Positions 1-10,990 of a stretch of 64,000 bases of DNA are shown piece by piece. The stretch is from Coptis chinensis (lineage: Eukaryota; Streptophyta; Magnoliopsida; Ranunculales; Ranunculaceae). The position numbers and the translations under genes were made by a program. A model generated the notes under the pieces. The model was given only the letters and a program-made list of their open reading frames with translations. It made no database searches and was not told the origin of the DNA. Position 1 is the stretch's first letter. Every line of letters begins with the position of its first letter. Location of the stretch: assembly GCA_015680905.1 (NCBI GenBank), contig CM027381.1:90979501-91043500 (forward strand), written 5' to 3'.

Positions 1-157
1 TCGGGTTTGGATTTGCTCTCTTAACACGTGACCTGAATATGATACTACACGAACTCGACCCAACACGACCCATTGCCATCCCTACCCGGCCCAGGACCAA
101 CAAAAGTCTGGTTTTAGCCCATCGGACTTGGGCTAACCTGACCCAAGTTCCACCCCT
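1..157. mobile_element. Ends of hAT-like MITE(s), cut by the window start
   Basis: The stretch is rich in GACCC/CCCAA words. It contains CCCATTGCCATCCCTA near 70-85 and a second end-like sequence, TTCCACCCCTA, near 146-156. Read in reverse these give TAGGGATGGCAATGGG and TAGGGGTGGAA, the style of terminal repeat seen in plant hAT-type MITEs. The left termini lie outside the window or are not recognisable, so family and borders are uncertain. The short reading frame here is not a gene. Confidence 0.3.
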
Positions 158-164
158 AATCACA

Positions 165-1010
165 AATAAAATGGTATGCACAAGTGTCAGTGCATACTAC
201 CTCTTGGTATGCACAAACATCTATGCATATTAAATATCACAAATAAAATGGTATGCATAAGTGTCAGTGACATACCACCTCTTGGTATGCAAAGTATGCA
301 CAGACATCAGTGCATATCAAACATCACAAAGAAAATGGTATATATGCACTAGTGTCAGTGCATACCACCTCTTGGTATGCAAGATGTGCACATACATCCA
401 TAGCTAGTAAATTCGTGGACGGCAAAAGTTCGGTACGTCAATTATTCGCCTAAGATTCGAAATTTTCAATAATAATACTTTTAAATATTCGGTCCAATAA
501 AACGCTAACGGTAAAAATACGATATACGTGTTTTAAACGGGTATAATACGAATATATTTCTTTAAAATTCGGATATATATTTTACATTTAAAATTTTGAT
601 ATATAAGTATATAACGTTTTTATTTTTATTTTTACAATTTTATTCATGAAAAATAATACAAATGTCATTTTATTAAGCCAAATCTTATAATTAAGTGAAT
701 AATTCGCGAATAATTCGCAATTATAAGCCCGACCCAACCAATTCGCGAATTAAACCGTATCATTCAAAAATTCGCCGAATTATTCGTTTTATTCGCCAAA
801 CCTTATAATTCGCGAATAATTCGTGAATAATTCGGCGAATTACTAGCTATGCATACATCATTGCATACCACCTCTTGGTATGCGAGGTATGCACAGACGT
901 CTGTGCATACCAAATATCACGAAAAAAATGGTATGTATAAGTGTCATTGCATACCACCTCTTAGTATGTGAAGTATGCACATACGTCATTGCATACCAAA
1001 CATAGAAGGG
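165..1010. repeat. Tandem repeat, unit about 77-88 bp, split by a MITE
   Basis: Four to five diverged units each begin with ATGGTATGCA or a variant (near 171, 248, 335 and 928) and contain CCACCTCTTGGTATGC. The third unit is interrupted by the MITE at 401-849 and resumes after it. The units contain internal short inverted words (TGCATACC and GGTATGC), so single strands could fold. No coding capacity is evident. Confidence 0.75.
401..849. mobile_element. MITE inserted in the 80-bp tandem repeat
   Basis: The terminal inverted repeats are TAGCTAGTAAATTCG on the left and, read in reverse, TAGCTAGTAATTCG on the right. The interior is dense in AATTCGCGAAT-type words, so it is strongly self-complementary near the right end. 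Both flanks carry the word CATACATC close to the junction, so a target duplication of about 8-10 bp is likely but imperfect; that size would fit hAT or Mutator. It has no coding region and is non-autonomous. Confidence 0.65.
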
Positions 1011-2009
1011 TAAAATTGGAAAGAGTAAAAAAAATAAAATCAAGTGTGTCTTTATTAATAATTAAAATGTGAAATTTGGTTTTTCTAATAATTATAAGCC
1101 AAAAAATGTCCTTATCAATGCATGGTTTCAAAACCCAGTTGTCTTAGACTATGATTAAAGTTGGAAATTGGGCATTTTGGCTTATTTCTTGCACATTTTA
1201 ATCGTTGGCTTCAGGCCACCAGAAACTCAGGGTCGGGGCCTATCCCATTATTCCTTGCATGCTCCTCCAATTATTAAAAAACATATGTAGAACATGTGTG
1301 TGTGTGTGTTTTTTATTCGAAGTGGAAAAAAGGAGAAACGAAAAATAAATATAGACAACTTTTCCAAAATTACTATATAAATTAATAAAACAAAAACTAA
1401 CTATCCTATGATCCTATCCAAATAATTATAATATTTAGCCCAATAAACTAAGTAACCTAACTAGTAGTTGTGATCATACATTCCTACACTTTTAAAATTA
1501 GACACTCTATTATTATGTAAATTAACTTAATCGATGAGTGAATAAATTAATAATTGCTTGTTTTACGTAAACAATGATTATTTGATAGTCAATATAAATA
1601 AAACTTTTTGTCATAGAAAAAATCTAAAAAGAAACATGCAAATCAGCGCATAAACAAACAGTTTAAATTGGCGTGGCAAATTTGTAGGAGTAGTGCTACA
1701 CGGACTTATTTTTTAGACCTAGTGTTGCGACTTACTATTTGGATAACATTGGTTTGCATTGCAATACACACGGACATGTATCTCCATGTAAATCAATGAT
1801 AATGACTTTTGACATATTAGTGGGTTAAAATAAGTGGGTCGGAGTAGCATTACTGAATTTGTAGTGCTTACAATGCACCAGCTCACCTTGAAACAAATTC
1901 CTGGCTCCGCCATTGGTTGGGATTCAGTATTACTCAAAACTCCTCGGTTTCTAAGCGAGTCCTAAAATATATTCAAGCTCGTAGGTTAGGTGGTAAGGAG
2001 AAGATAGTA
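1011..2009. other. Non-coding AT-rich stretch
   Basis: No gene or structured element is recognised. A (TG)n microsatellite lies at about 1295-1309. The segment near 1860-1930, which resembles text often seen in transposon remnants, could be a decayed TE, but no borders can be drawn. Confidence 0.4.
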
Positions 2010-2017
2010 GAAAGCTT

Positions 2018-2428
2018 CATAGTATAAAATATCGCGATATATTGCGATATATATTGAGATTTCAGCAAAGGATAAGTAAATATCGCGATATGCTTAGAGA
2101 TATTTACGACTGTAAATATTGGTGATATGTCGACAATATTATCGATATTGTATGATAAATTGCGATATTTATGGATATTGGCGATATTTTATATATGTAA
2201 CAATTTTATTTAATATTTACTATTATATTTCAAATAAATATAAATTATATATCATAATATATCAAGAAATATCCAGAATATCTAGAATATTTGTCGATAT
2301 TTTGGATATATCCACAATATTTGCATATGAAATAATATCAAATATCCCCAAAGAAGAGAATATATCCACGATATATATCCATAAATCAGATATCAATATT
2401 TTACCATATCCTGATATTTTGTACTATG
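2018..2428. mobile_element. MITE of the GATAT-rich type, 8-9 bp TSD
   Basis: The left end CATAGTATAAAATATC and the reversed right end CATAGTACAAAATATC form terminal inverted repeats. The flanks GAAAGCTT at 2010-2017 and 2429-2436 are identical, giving an 8-bp target duplication (9 with one mismatch), compatible with a Mutator-like or hAT-like origin. The interior is made of TATCGATAT and GATATT words. The apparent 106-codon frame inside is a by-product of this composition. It resembles the element at 58447-58794 in composition and end sequence. Confidence 0.75.
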
Positions 2429-2439
2429 GAAAGCTTTGA

Positions 2440-2706
2440 ATGGAACGCTCCGGAGATTATGGGATCGGGTTAACACAACAGCGCTGCTAGTATTTGAGCT
2501 TACCAGCAGTCCAGCAACACACAATGTCTGATTTAACAATTTCATGAAAGTGCGTGCGATCAAAAGATGTTACGCAAATCTGCAACATACTTTTAAGGGG
2601 CGGGATCCTGCAGCAAATACCCGGCCCTGAGCTAATAGATTCCACGACAAGAAATAAAAGCTTATGATGGGACTGCGGTCTTTAAGCTCGCCAATAAACT
2701 GGCACC
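2440..2706. other. Non-coding spacer
   Basis: Nothing beyond unstructured mixed sequence is seen between two MITEs. Two overlapping minus-strand frames extend across it and into the next MITE; they show no domain and are treated as chance. Confidence 0.4.
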
Positions 2707-2709
2707 TAA

Positions 2710-2966
2710 GAGCATCTTTAGGTGGTGGCAGTAATTTAGCAAATTTTGTGAACAAGTTTGCCAAATTATGGTAGCAAATAAGAATTGCATATGAACTGGG
2801 AGCCCTACACTCACACCAGTTAAAGTAGCGCACGCCATGTTGAGTGCTGCGCGCACAATGTGGACGTAGCCAACAAGTGTTCGCTATCAAATTTATTAAC
2901 ATTTGGAGTTATTTTTGTGGCAAATTGCTACCAAAAGAATTTGTTTGGCATCCACCTACAATGCTC
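2710..2966. mobile_element. Tourist-like (PIF/Harbinger) MITE, TSD TAA
   Basis: The left end is GAGCATCTTTAGGTGG and the reversed right end is GAGCATTGTAGGTGG. The trinucleotide TAA flanks both sides (2707-2709 and 2967-2969), the target preference of PIF/Harbinger elements. At 257 bp it has no coding capacity. The left terminus is nearly identical to the right terminus of the Harbinger-type element ending at 31625 in this window, so that family may have mobilised it. Confidence 0.85.
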
Positions 2967-2969
2967 TAA

Positions 2970-3410
2970 TATAGTAGTTTAATGGGTCACACCAAGAACT
3001 GTTAACATCAGTGGATTTTATGGTTGAATGAAATGTCAACCTTTTCGGCTTTTAAATTGTTGCGTCAGTGAGAACGTCAATTTCATTTGCATCGTCTGTA
3101 TTGTCTTAAATGGCTTACGTATTGTCTGTATTAAGGCTCAGCAAATTGTACTGCGAAAAGAGGTCAGCTTCTGTATTGTTCGAGCATAAGAATGTAATTT
3201 GTGTTTGTATATTACAGAGTTACAGTGTCGCTCAAAAGCAAACAAATATCCACCTCGTCCAATAGCACATACAAACTTACCCTATAATCGAAAATTTTAT
3301 CTTCATACATTGAGACAACGTATTAAGACTCAAACTGTATCAACCAACATGGAAAATACTGGTACAAGGTAAAGCAAAAGATGACACCAACTCTCTGAGT
3401 CCACACATCT
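2970..3410. other. Downstream flank / 3' UTR region of the GPI8 remnant
   Basis: This lies immediately downstream of the GPI8 stop codon (minus strand). No other gene is seen. The 3' UTR and polyadenylation site presumably fall here, but no position can be fixed from sequence alone. Confidence 0.35.
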
Positions 3411-6400
3411 TCATGATAGCCAGGTAGTAATTGTCACCAAAGGAAGCATGATCATCAAGCCGTAGTTGACTAATGTGTCCGTATCTCCCGTTTTCTCCAG
3501 CCTTTCATGCAAACTATTCCATACAGACGAGAGAATACCATATTCATCCTATAGAAAGCAGAAGGATTAAAAGTCAGAATCGAAAAGAAGCAACATTTCA
3601 GACAGACGAGGATAGAAGGAAAACAAACACTCACCTTTGGGCTACAGTCATTAACATGGTCCTGAACAATCGTACTTGTCAATCTTCTTCTTTCATTCTG
3701 GCTAATTTCTTGATCCACTGGCGTTTTGATTTTTCCTTGACGAGTTACTTTGTTTGATAAACCTCTGTAACCTGAATCTGTATGAATTGTTTCCATGACT
3801 GAACCAAAGAAATTTGTTACGGGTACCTAACAATGAAGGAGCAAACTGATGAGATTCTGATCTCATGTATTAATTTATGATGCCTTGTACCAGAAAAAAA
3901 AAAGGTGCAGCTACATCAAACGTGGAGAATCACAAAAGTGTAAACAGGAGTGCGCAGTTCTATTCAGAATACCACAAACCCTTATCCCAAATGCATCCAT
4001 ATAGCCAAATCCCATAAGTCATACCTACCGCATCCAAAGGTCTTTGATAGAGATTTGTTCGGTAATATGTCGTTGACATCAAAGCACTTGGATGGTAAGA
4101 ATTGAATAAACTGCAGATTAGCAAAAAGACATATAAGTTACAAACCAAATTTCAAGCTTAGGGGAAAATATGATTCATTTGCATTAACCAAAAATGGCAG
4201 AAGAAGAACCAGAACAACAGCACAAGGTAAAACCATAAAGTTCAAATAACTGCTGCCAAAGAATATAGGTTGTTAGAAAATAGTTAGTCCTTGTACACAT
4301 AAGCTGCTAATAAAGGGTTCTATAATTAAGTATCCAAATTCACCCAAAAAAGAAAAAACACAAAACAACCCAGCAGCTTATTCAAGCTTCCCCTCACATG
4401 ATGGAAAAGTTGCCTGTAGGATGAGGATTTTCTGCCTTACTTTTTACACAAGCCAAGTGATCAAATTTCTTAATGTTTGCGTAAGTTTACACACTTAAGG
4501 CCAAACCCACAGCCCACAGACCAAAACAGGGGGGGTGAACACTGCATCGCTTTGTTAGATACTTAGATAACATCCCATCTAGGTTCGCACCCTAAATACC
4601 ACTTTTAGTATGCACAACTCCCTTATGTTGTTTATGGCACACTATTCCAGAGTCCAGAACTATCTTCCTCTACTAAGTTATATAGTCTAACAATACAAGA
4701 GAAGCTACACCAATTTTCACTACTCAGTAGGCACTAGGCAAAACTACTAGAAAGTAATTTAGCCGTCTCTACATACATTGTCGTATTACAGTTGCATGAT
4801 CCGTTTGCTAATTTGAAAAGTCAATATCTTTGTACAAATAGATGGACACAGCATCCATACTTTAGACTGGAGTACGCAGTTACATTCTTGTACTCCAGAT
4901 AAATGCACACACAATTAGAGAAATTTCAGGAAAATGTGTATAAAATACAAGAAATAAGAGGTTGATAGAACTCCATAGAACCAAATATCGTTTGCGAGTA
5001 TCAAACGAAAATTTCAAATGAGAAACAAAGTCGCTTTGCACAGCCATGACATATTTCCATTTAAGAAAAATGGCATCAGAATGAGCAAGCTGTGATCAAC
5101 ATCCATCACCTATTTAACCATAATACCGACTACTAGTTAAAAGACATACTTCCACTTAAATGTAACACATACCTGCTTAACGAGGCATTAATGTACGTAT
5201 TTAGCCTCTCAAAGAATGCAAGGGTATAGAAAGTAAATCGATCCACAACAGATACACCAACCTGCATCACCAAAAAAAAACCCAAATAGTGTTAACGACC
5301 ACTCCACTGCAAAATCCACAGCTTATTGACAAAGTAGTAAAAATAAAAATCTAAGGGCCACCAATACATTAAGGTCGAGATTTGAGAAGGCAGGGTATTC
5401 TTGCTTTGACCCATACATCAAGACCTATCAGCGTACAGGAAAGAGGAGGAACAACAACTAGAAGGTCTGAAGCGACCTCGAAAATGAAAGACTGGGAAGA
5501 AAGGAGGCACCAAGGAAGGTATGAAAACAGTGGATGCTAATGAAGAGGATGAGCAATTTTTAGACTGAGGCAGAAGGTGCGGTGTTTTTTTTTTATTCAC
5601 TGTGGTGTGGGAGTTACCGAAAGGAGAGGAAAGATTCAAAAACTAATTACAACAGGAGAGAGGAAGTGGAGCTAGAGAACATGAGGGTGGTGGACTACCA
5701 AGAGTCTGAGGAAGACTTCGATGATTTGCACAATTGTACGATTAGGATGTTGGTGCGGTAATAGGGTACTGGTGCTGTTAACTTGGGTGTTTTTGGGTCT
5801 CTGTAATTCTTGTATTGTATTGTATTTTCTTTTTGTTTTGCTTTGATGCGGTGGAGTGGGGTGCTCTTCTCTGGTGAGACAGGACTTGACTCGAGACCTG
5901 GTACTCTGATATCATATTAGCTACCAATTTAGTAAAAAACTACAACATTTACATCAGAGGGGATGTGGATCTAACATGGGTAGTGCCTAACAACATCCCA
6001 GGGCAGAAATGCAAATACAAGAAATAAACATTTTGATAGCGAGGATTAATATAGAGAGAATAAATGGTTTTTGCAATCTATCAAACATATCAGTTTAAGG
6101 TATAAATTGCCAGCAACTTTCACTTACATCAGAGTACAGGTGATGTGAATAAGAATTTTCTCCTTTCATGCTGCTCCCAATAGCCAAAACACCAGGTGAA
6201 TGAAGCTACAGGAAATTTTACAATTAAAGTTAAAACATTTGAGCACACAACATATTCAGTTCTCAACTTCAGTAGATTGATGGAACTCTTTTACACTAAT
6301 TATAGAAATCGTTTTACATGTTTTACTACAATTGAGCCTGCAGCACATGAAGTGAAGAACATGTGCCTAATTGAGAAAATAAAAGTACTGGAGATAAAGC

Positions 6401-6412
6401 GATCTGTATAAG

Positions 6413-6673
6413 CAGTGTTTTGAAAAAAGCACTAAAGGCATTTGCCTTGAGGTGTGCCTCCAGGCAGAAAATAGCTATGAGGATATATATAGCCTCGCTA
6501 GCAGAATAATCCATGGCCCTAATATATGACTGAACATATGGACAATTGTTGAATTTCAAAGATAAAAATAAAAATAAAGTATTTTTTGGCATCGAGGCCT
6601 CAATCAGCCTTTGAGGCACGCCTCCTTGGGAGGCTTAGCGCCTCGAACCTGTTATGCACTTTTTAAAACCTCA
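6413..6673. mobile_element. hAT-like MITE in a GPI8 intron
   Basis: The identical octamer TGTATAAG flanks it at 6405-6412 and 6674-6681, an 8-bp duplication typical of hAT. The termini CAGTGTTTTGAAAA and (reversed) TGAGGTTTTAAAAA are imperfect inverted repeats. The interior has the GCCTTGAGG / GAGGCACGCCTCC words common to this kind of plant MITE. It lies in the long intron between the exons at 6205 and 7711. Confidence 0.75.
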
Positions 6674-6930
6674 TGTATAAGTTAAGAGATAATTAAATAA
6701 CAAGAAACAGTTTTACATATTTTCGACCCACAGCGTTTTACATTAGGTATAGCCGTATAGCAACGTGACACTAAAAGTTAACATAATAGAAACTCTGGAT
6801 ATAACAAAAGCACTAGCATTTGCTTTCTACGGAATTATGAGGGAATGCAAATATTGATTTTGCTTCACTGACATATAGAATAATGACTAAAGTGTACCAA
6901 ATGGTATGTTTCTTTTGAGATTTTCCTATG

Positions 6931-7096
6931 TTACATGGACACGCCATATTTTGAAAAAAATTCCGTGTCGGATACGTATCCACGTGTCCATATCGGACAT
7001 ATATTGTATGTGATTTACCTCAATTTTTTATATTTCACCGTGTCAGACATTTTGAATCAGTGTCAGATACAGACACACCTATCCGTGTCAATGTAA
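6931..7096. mobile_element. Small MITE-like inverted repeat in a GPI8 intron
   Basis: The ends TTACATGGACACG and (reversed) TTACATTGACACGG are inverted repeats, and the interior repeats GTGTC / GACAC words. No convincing target duplication is seen at the junctions. A similar stretch of about 35 bp (ACTAAAGTGTAC...) occurs just outside on both sides (6884-6916 and 7174-7208), so a local duplication surrounds it. Confidence 0.5.
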
Positions 7097-8489
7097 TTAG
7101 GAGATTCCCAATGTCCACTCTAATGACATTTCCAAAGAAAAATAAAAAGAGCTGGAAATACACAAAATATATAATAACTAAAGTGTACGAAATGACATGT
7201 TTCTTTGTGACAAATGCCAACAACAAGTTAAATACAGAACACAGGCCATCCCATCTAGCTTCAATTTTAAGTATAGGATGTCATAACAAGAGTTGATAGG
7301 GACATCAGCTTCCAGTTATCTTGCAACGACAAACTCAATGTGCATTATTCATATAAGCTTAGGGGTGTGATATGCATGCTCTCTTTATTATTTATTTACT
7401 TGGTTGGGTCACTATTTACTGTACTTGTCTGATTGAGGTGGTTTGGATACCTGCCGCAATAGACGTTGATTAGAGTGTGTTAGAGATGTAAGGAACCTGA
7501 CACACCATGTGATTGTTTTTCCCTACCAAATTGATTGGTGCACATGCCGGTATGACATTTGAGTGAGTTAGCAATCTGGTGTGTCAAGCACCCTCAACTC
7601 CTATGGCCTCCAATCCTCATTTCATCTTTCCGCACCCACAGTTTAGGCTTTTTCTTTTACGATATTATTATTGTTTTACTTTAATAAGAAGGATCCAGAT
7701 TAATCTACAGCAATGTAGCAGCCTGGCAAGTATCTACCATTATCAGCAGTTCCTTAAATCTGAACGAAAGAGTGCTGTGAAAAATTAGCTCCGTATATCA
7801 AAATGATGATGTGTGTGAACGAAAAGATAACATTACTTTTATGTCACAGAAATTAAATAAATCATGCCTACCTGATTAGTTTGAAAACACAAGCAAATAA
7901 ATCATGAAGTCATTGCATAGTTCCAAGAAAAGACACAAATTAAAATAGACATCACACGAGAATTTTTGGAACCTTTGTTTAAAATATACGAGTGTATAGA
8001 AAAAAAAAAAAAAAAAAAAGAGAATCTATAATTGCTGACCTATACTTTTCTTTCATTTGTTTCACTGCATCAGCTAAATCATGACTCTGAAGCTCTTTAG
8101 AGTCCTGGAATTTCAAAAATTCATCTCCACCATGCCCTGTCATGTACAGGAGTATGTGGCTTCTTTCGTCGCTTAAAAGACGCTTGGATCTTGGCACAAC
8201 ATTCTCATGGCGCCCCGTTAAAACCTGCAAGAAATTTTCAACCGTGACCTCATAACCTCGATAATCTACCTGGGACATATGACAAGAACGGATCACTAGA
8301 GTGTCCTACTTGAAATGTGAAGACTGACAGGATACAAAATTGTACCCTTTTCTTGGTTTTTCATAGAACAAAAAGTTAATTCTTTCAGTCTGGTCACAAC
8401 TTTCAAGATTAAAGTGGGCATAAAGATTTACTTAATAAAATAACAGGGTTCATATCTTAGAAAAATTAGGGCACAACATCAATTATGAT

Positions 8490-9050
8490 TTAATTTTCAA
8501 TACGTACATCATAACTGAGAGTGAATACATAGTATATAAATAGATACAAGTGTTGTAGTCAAATTCAACTCAATGAAATCAATCTTTCCGATTATTCCTC
8601 ATTTTCAATATTTGTTCATGGTATCAGAGCAGAAAAATGTCTAGCGACAACTAATCCACCATTGCTAAACATTTGAAGCCTCTACTTGAGACTCAAAACT
8701 TCATTTTCTCTCTCACTTTCATCATTTTCATACTCAAAACTTCGTTAATCATCACGTTTTCATGAAATTCATCACTTTCTCTGTTTAAATTACTCTTTTT
8801 CTCAATTTGATCTTTAAGCACAACTTATCTTCAACAACAATTAATGGAACAAGCATCAAATATGATTTCCACAACCTCAAATTCATCTTCTTCACCTTCG
8901 AATACCTTTCAATTACAAATTTTATTTGAATAAAGCTAAACAGAAACAACTATATACTATGGAAATCTCTCTTTATTCCAATTCTTAAAAGCCATGGCCT
9001 TCTTGGATTTGTTGATGGTTCAACAGTACACCTTGTTCTCCATAATTTCA
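8490..9050 (+). mobile_element. Copia element 5' fragment: LTR end, PBS and gag start
   Basis: A probable LTR 3' part (TATA-like TATATAAATAG near 8535, ending about 8620) is followed by TGGTATCAGAGC, the primer-binding site complementary to initiator tRNA-Met that plant Copia elements use. A degenerate gag start follows near 8940-9047, reading NRNNYILWKSLFIPILK and GLLGFVDGS, the conserved N-terminal block of Copia gag. Stops and frame changes precede it. The rest of the Copia polyprotein is absent; the sequence passes straight into the F-box fragment. The insertion marks the point where GPI8 homology stops. Confidence 0.65.
8621..8632 (+). other. Copia primer-binding site (initiator tRNA-Met type)
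   Basis: TGGTATCAGAGC is the standard start of the minus-strand primer site of plant Ty1/Copia elements. Its position sets the 3' border of the LTR at about 8620. Confidence 0.75.
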
Positions 9051-9055
9051 GATAA

Positions 9056-9538
9056 ATGATAAAGGAAATACAACATCAACAGTCAGCAGTGCATACATTA
9101 AGGTCTTTGAACGAAGTCATAATTTCATACGACATTGGGGATGACCGTTTCCGTGTGGTGCCATATTCGGACCATCTGATTAGCTATTCAGGCAAGATTA
9201 ACGCCGCAATATTGGATGGTAATCTTTGTATGATGTGGTGTGATAAAGGCCCTTATGAATTGTGGGTGATGGAAGAGTATGGTGCAAGAGAGTCATGGAC
9301 CAAGAAGTTTATTATAAGACTTGACCTTGAGTTGCAGAACACGTCCCTCGGTCTAGTACCATTGTGTTTTATAAAAGACGGTGCAAGTCTAGTGCTAGAC
9401 AACATATACGATCTAAGATTGTTTGAATTGGAAAGAAATTTTTTGAAGAGATGGCAGGACGTCTCAACAAAAGATGGATTCAAAAGTTTTTGTTTTGAAG
9501 CAACTATCTACACAGAGAGTCTAGTCGCTATAGAGTGA
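9056..9538 (+). pseudogene. F-box protein fragment: F-box-associated (FBA) domain only
   Basis: The 160-codon frame reads like the C-terminal FBA / kelch-associated domain of plant F-box proteins, which bind the substrates that SCF ubiquitin ligases mark. Visible blocks are VIISYDIGDDRFRVVP (about residues 20-36), a LDGNLCMMWCDKGPYELWVM block (about 53-73), YGARESWTKKF, and the C-terminal pattern ending ATIYTESLVAIE. The N-terminal F-box is missing, so it cannot join an SCF complex by itself. It begins directly after a Copia gag fragment, and the sequence before the first Met (TTTCAG) looks like a splice acceptor, suggesting a 3' exon cut off from its gene. Host fragment versus TE-captured fragment cannot be decided. 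Confidence 0.75.
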
Positions 9539-10151
9539 GGATCACATATGTCCGTGCACTCTTCAGGCTTTCTCTTAAATAGACATGAGAAAGCCTGATG
9601 CACTCTTTCAGTGGATGCGTTTTAATCCTTGCAATAGTTTTTAGAGGAGTTTCTTTATGTGTATTTAATGTCGTTGTGTATTCAATGTCGATTGTATTGA
9701 ACTTTTTAGTTTTTTTTTTCATTCCCTTCTTGATGTTGTGAACCTCCATAAATTCATTGTGCCTTAGAGGTATATTTGTTTATTTCTTTCATTTTTGTTT
9801 CCGCTAATTACTTTTGATATTTGTCTAGCTATATTCTGTATCTCTATAGTCTCAAACTCTCTAGAACTTTTAAACTTTTTTATTTATTTGATCCCAAAGG
9901 ACGTTTTGCATAATGGCAAGGCAATTTCTTTCGAGATCGATTCTAAATAGTTCATATATGAAAAGACCACACAACTCGGTTGCACCAAAAGAATAGGCTT
10001 AACCCGAAGTTATGCACTAATGCTTAAGACCTCCATAGGGAATAGGCAAGCAACACGCTGAGGCATTAAGTAAATTGGAAAGGTATTTACAATTGCACAT
10101 TCTATAGTACAATTCTTACCAATACAGAAATAAAATGGCACTATAAGAAAG
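9539..10151. other. Non-coding flank with a perfect inverted repeat
   Basis: The stretch is probably 3' flank of the F-box fragment. TCAGGCTTTCTC (9563-9574) and GAGAAAGCCTGA (9587-9598) form a perfect 12-bp stem with a 12-nt loop just after the stop codon. No gene is seen in the remainder. Confidence 0.5.
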
Positions 10152-10391
10152 TATTAGAATATGTCTTATATGGAAAGTTTCATGTTTTCTATAAGTGTGG
10201 ACATCTATATCTAGTAGTTTATATTATCATATTTTAGGTTAGTATAAATATGTAACTCTGGGTAGAGAACAATAACCACAATCACTCTAACCCTAATCAA
10301 TCTCTAGTCTTCTCCATTGTTCTTCTTCTTGGTTTCTCAATATATCAATGTCACAACTCTTCTAGCATCACCACTAACATGCAATTTAACT
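10152..10391 (+). repeat. 5' LTR of the Copia-like element
   Basis: It shares most of its sequence with 21756-22030, including the promoter-like AGTATAAATATG and the tail ending CAATTTAAC. It is shorter than its partner because the partner has a 16-bp tandem duplication and small insertions. The many differences imply an old insertion. Confidence 0.8.
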
Positions 10392-10594
10392 GCGGTATCG
10401 AGGCGTCGGGGTTCAAACCAAATCAAAGTTTAGTGAAATGTTAGGAGAGGAATATCTCAAAATCAATATCTATAAAAAAAAAATCAATTTTTTTTTTCAA
10501 TTTTCAATATTCAATTCAACTCAAGTTTCATTCTTTCTCACAAGAAGAAGTTTTTCAATCTCGATTCAAGTTCAATCTTTCTCTGGATGGATTT

Positions 10595-10669
10595 ACTGTT
10601 CACCGGCACTATTCACGGGTATTGTTCACGAGCACTGTTCATGGATACTGTTCACCGGTACTGTTCAAT
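10595..10669 (+). repeat. 13-bp tandem repeat (ACTGTTCACCGGT-type), about 5.5 copies
   Basis: Successive variants of ACTGTTCACCGGT run head to tail inside the Copia-like internal region. Copies differ at one to three bases. The frame running through it has no recognisable domain, so the repeat is described as DNA only. Confidence 0.7.
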
Positions 10670-10777
10670 GCAATTTTCAAGGTTCCACAATCTCTCATCT
10701 CATTATTCTCTATGGTTCGAAGTTAGTATTCAAGTTCTGCAATCTCTCTAACTTCGTAATCTTTTTGTTTCGAAATC

Positions 10778-10990
10778 AAAGCGCGCTCGCGCTCAAGATG
10801 AGCCTTTGTCAAGGCGCGCCCGCGCCCTCCTCTATGTATCTTGCATTAGCTGTTCAGTTTTGGTGCATGGGGCACATGCACGCGCTCAATTTAGTCTTGC
10901 TCAAGGCACGCCCGCGCCCTTGCCTAAACATATCAGGTCCAATTTTTCGAATTCTTCAGAAGTTTCTTCTCGTCTCAACTAATATGATTT
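10778..10990 (+). repeat. GC-rich GGCGCGCC segment related to the Copia LTR at 35540-36184
   Basis: The local base composition is unlike the AT-rich surroundings. CAAGGCGCGCCCGCGCCC and TCTTGCTCAAGGCACGCCC occur here, and close reverse-complement matches occur at about 36000-36125 inside a minus-strand Copia LTR. The two loci therefore share a segment and the same orientation relative to the element. It could be a nested LTR fragment. Confidence 0.55.

Larger units (their letters stand above)
3411..8269 (-). pseudogene. GPI8: GPI8/PIG-K, catalytic subunit of GPI transamidase, 5'-truncated
   Basis: GPI8 is the peptidase C13 (legumain-like) subunit that cleaves the C-terminal signal of precursor proteins and attaches the GPI anchor in the ER. 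Minus-strand exons, in gene order: 8269-8040 ([13 protein letters not shown], catalytic His in YMTGHGG), 7759-7711 (LLIMVDTCQAAT, catalytic Cys), 6205-6128 ([19 protein letters not shown]), 5261-5173 ([17 protein letters not shown]), 4110-4029 (LMSTTYYRTNLYQ), 3826-3635 (FFGSVMETIHTDSGY) and 3548-3411 (C-terminal hydrophobic anchor, stop at 3413-3411). Borders are mostly clean AG/GT and join in frame. The exons for the signal peptide and first catalytic-domain strands are absent from the window. The exon at 7711 lacks a clear donor and about three expected codons, so the copy is probably dead. Introns hold MITEs at 6413-6673 and 6931-7096. Confidence 0.88.

Noticed and set aside
2119-2439. 106-codon plus-strand frame
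   Set aside because: It lies in a GATAT-rich MITE and has only Ile/Tyr/Ser-rich low-complexity text; it ends outside the element by chance.
2570-2902. Overlapping minus-strand frames
   Set aside because: They cross a MITE border at 2710 and have no domain.
8621-8632. tRNA-like match (TGGTATCAGAGC)
   Set aside because: Only the 12-nt primer-site complement is present; no cloverleaf, so it is a retroelement primer-binding site and not a tRNA gene.
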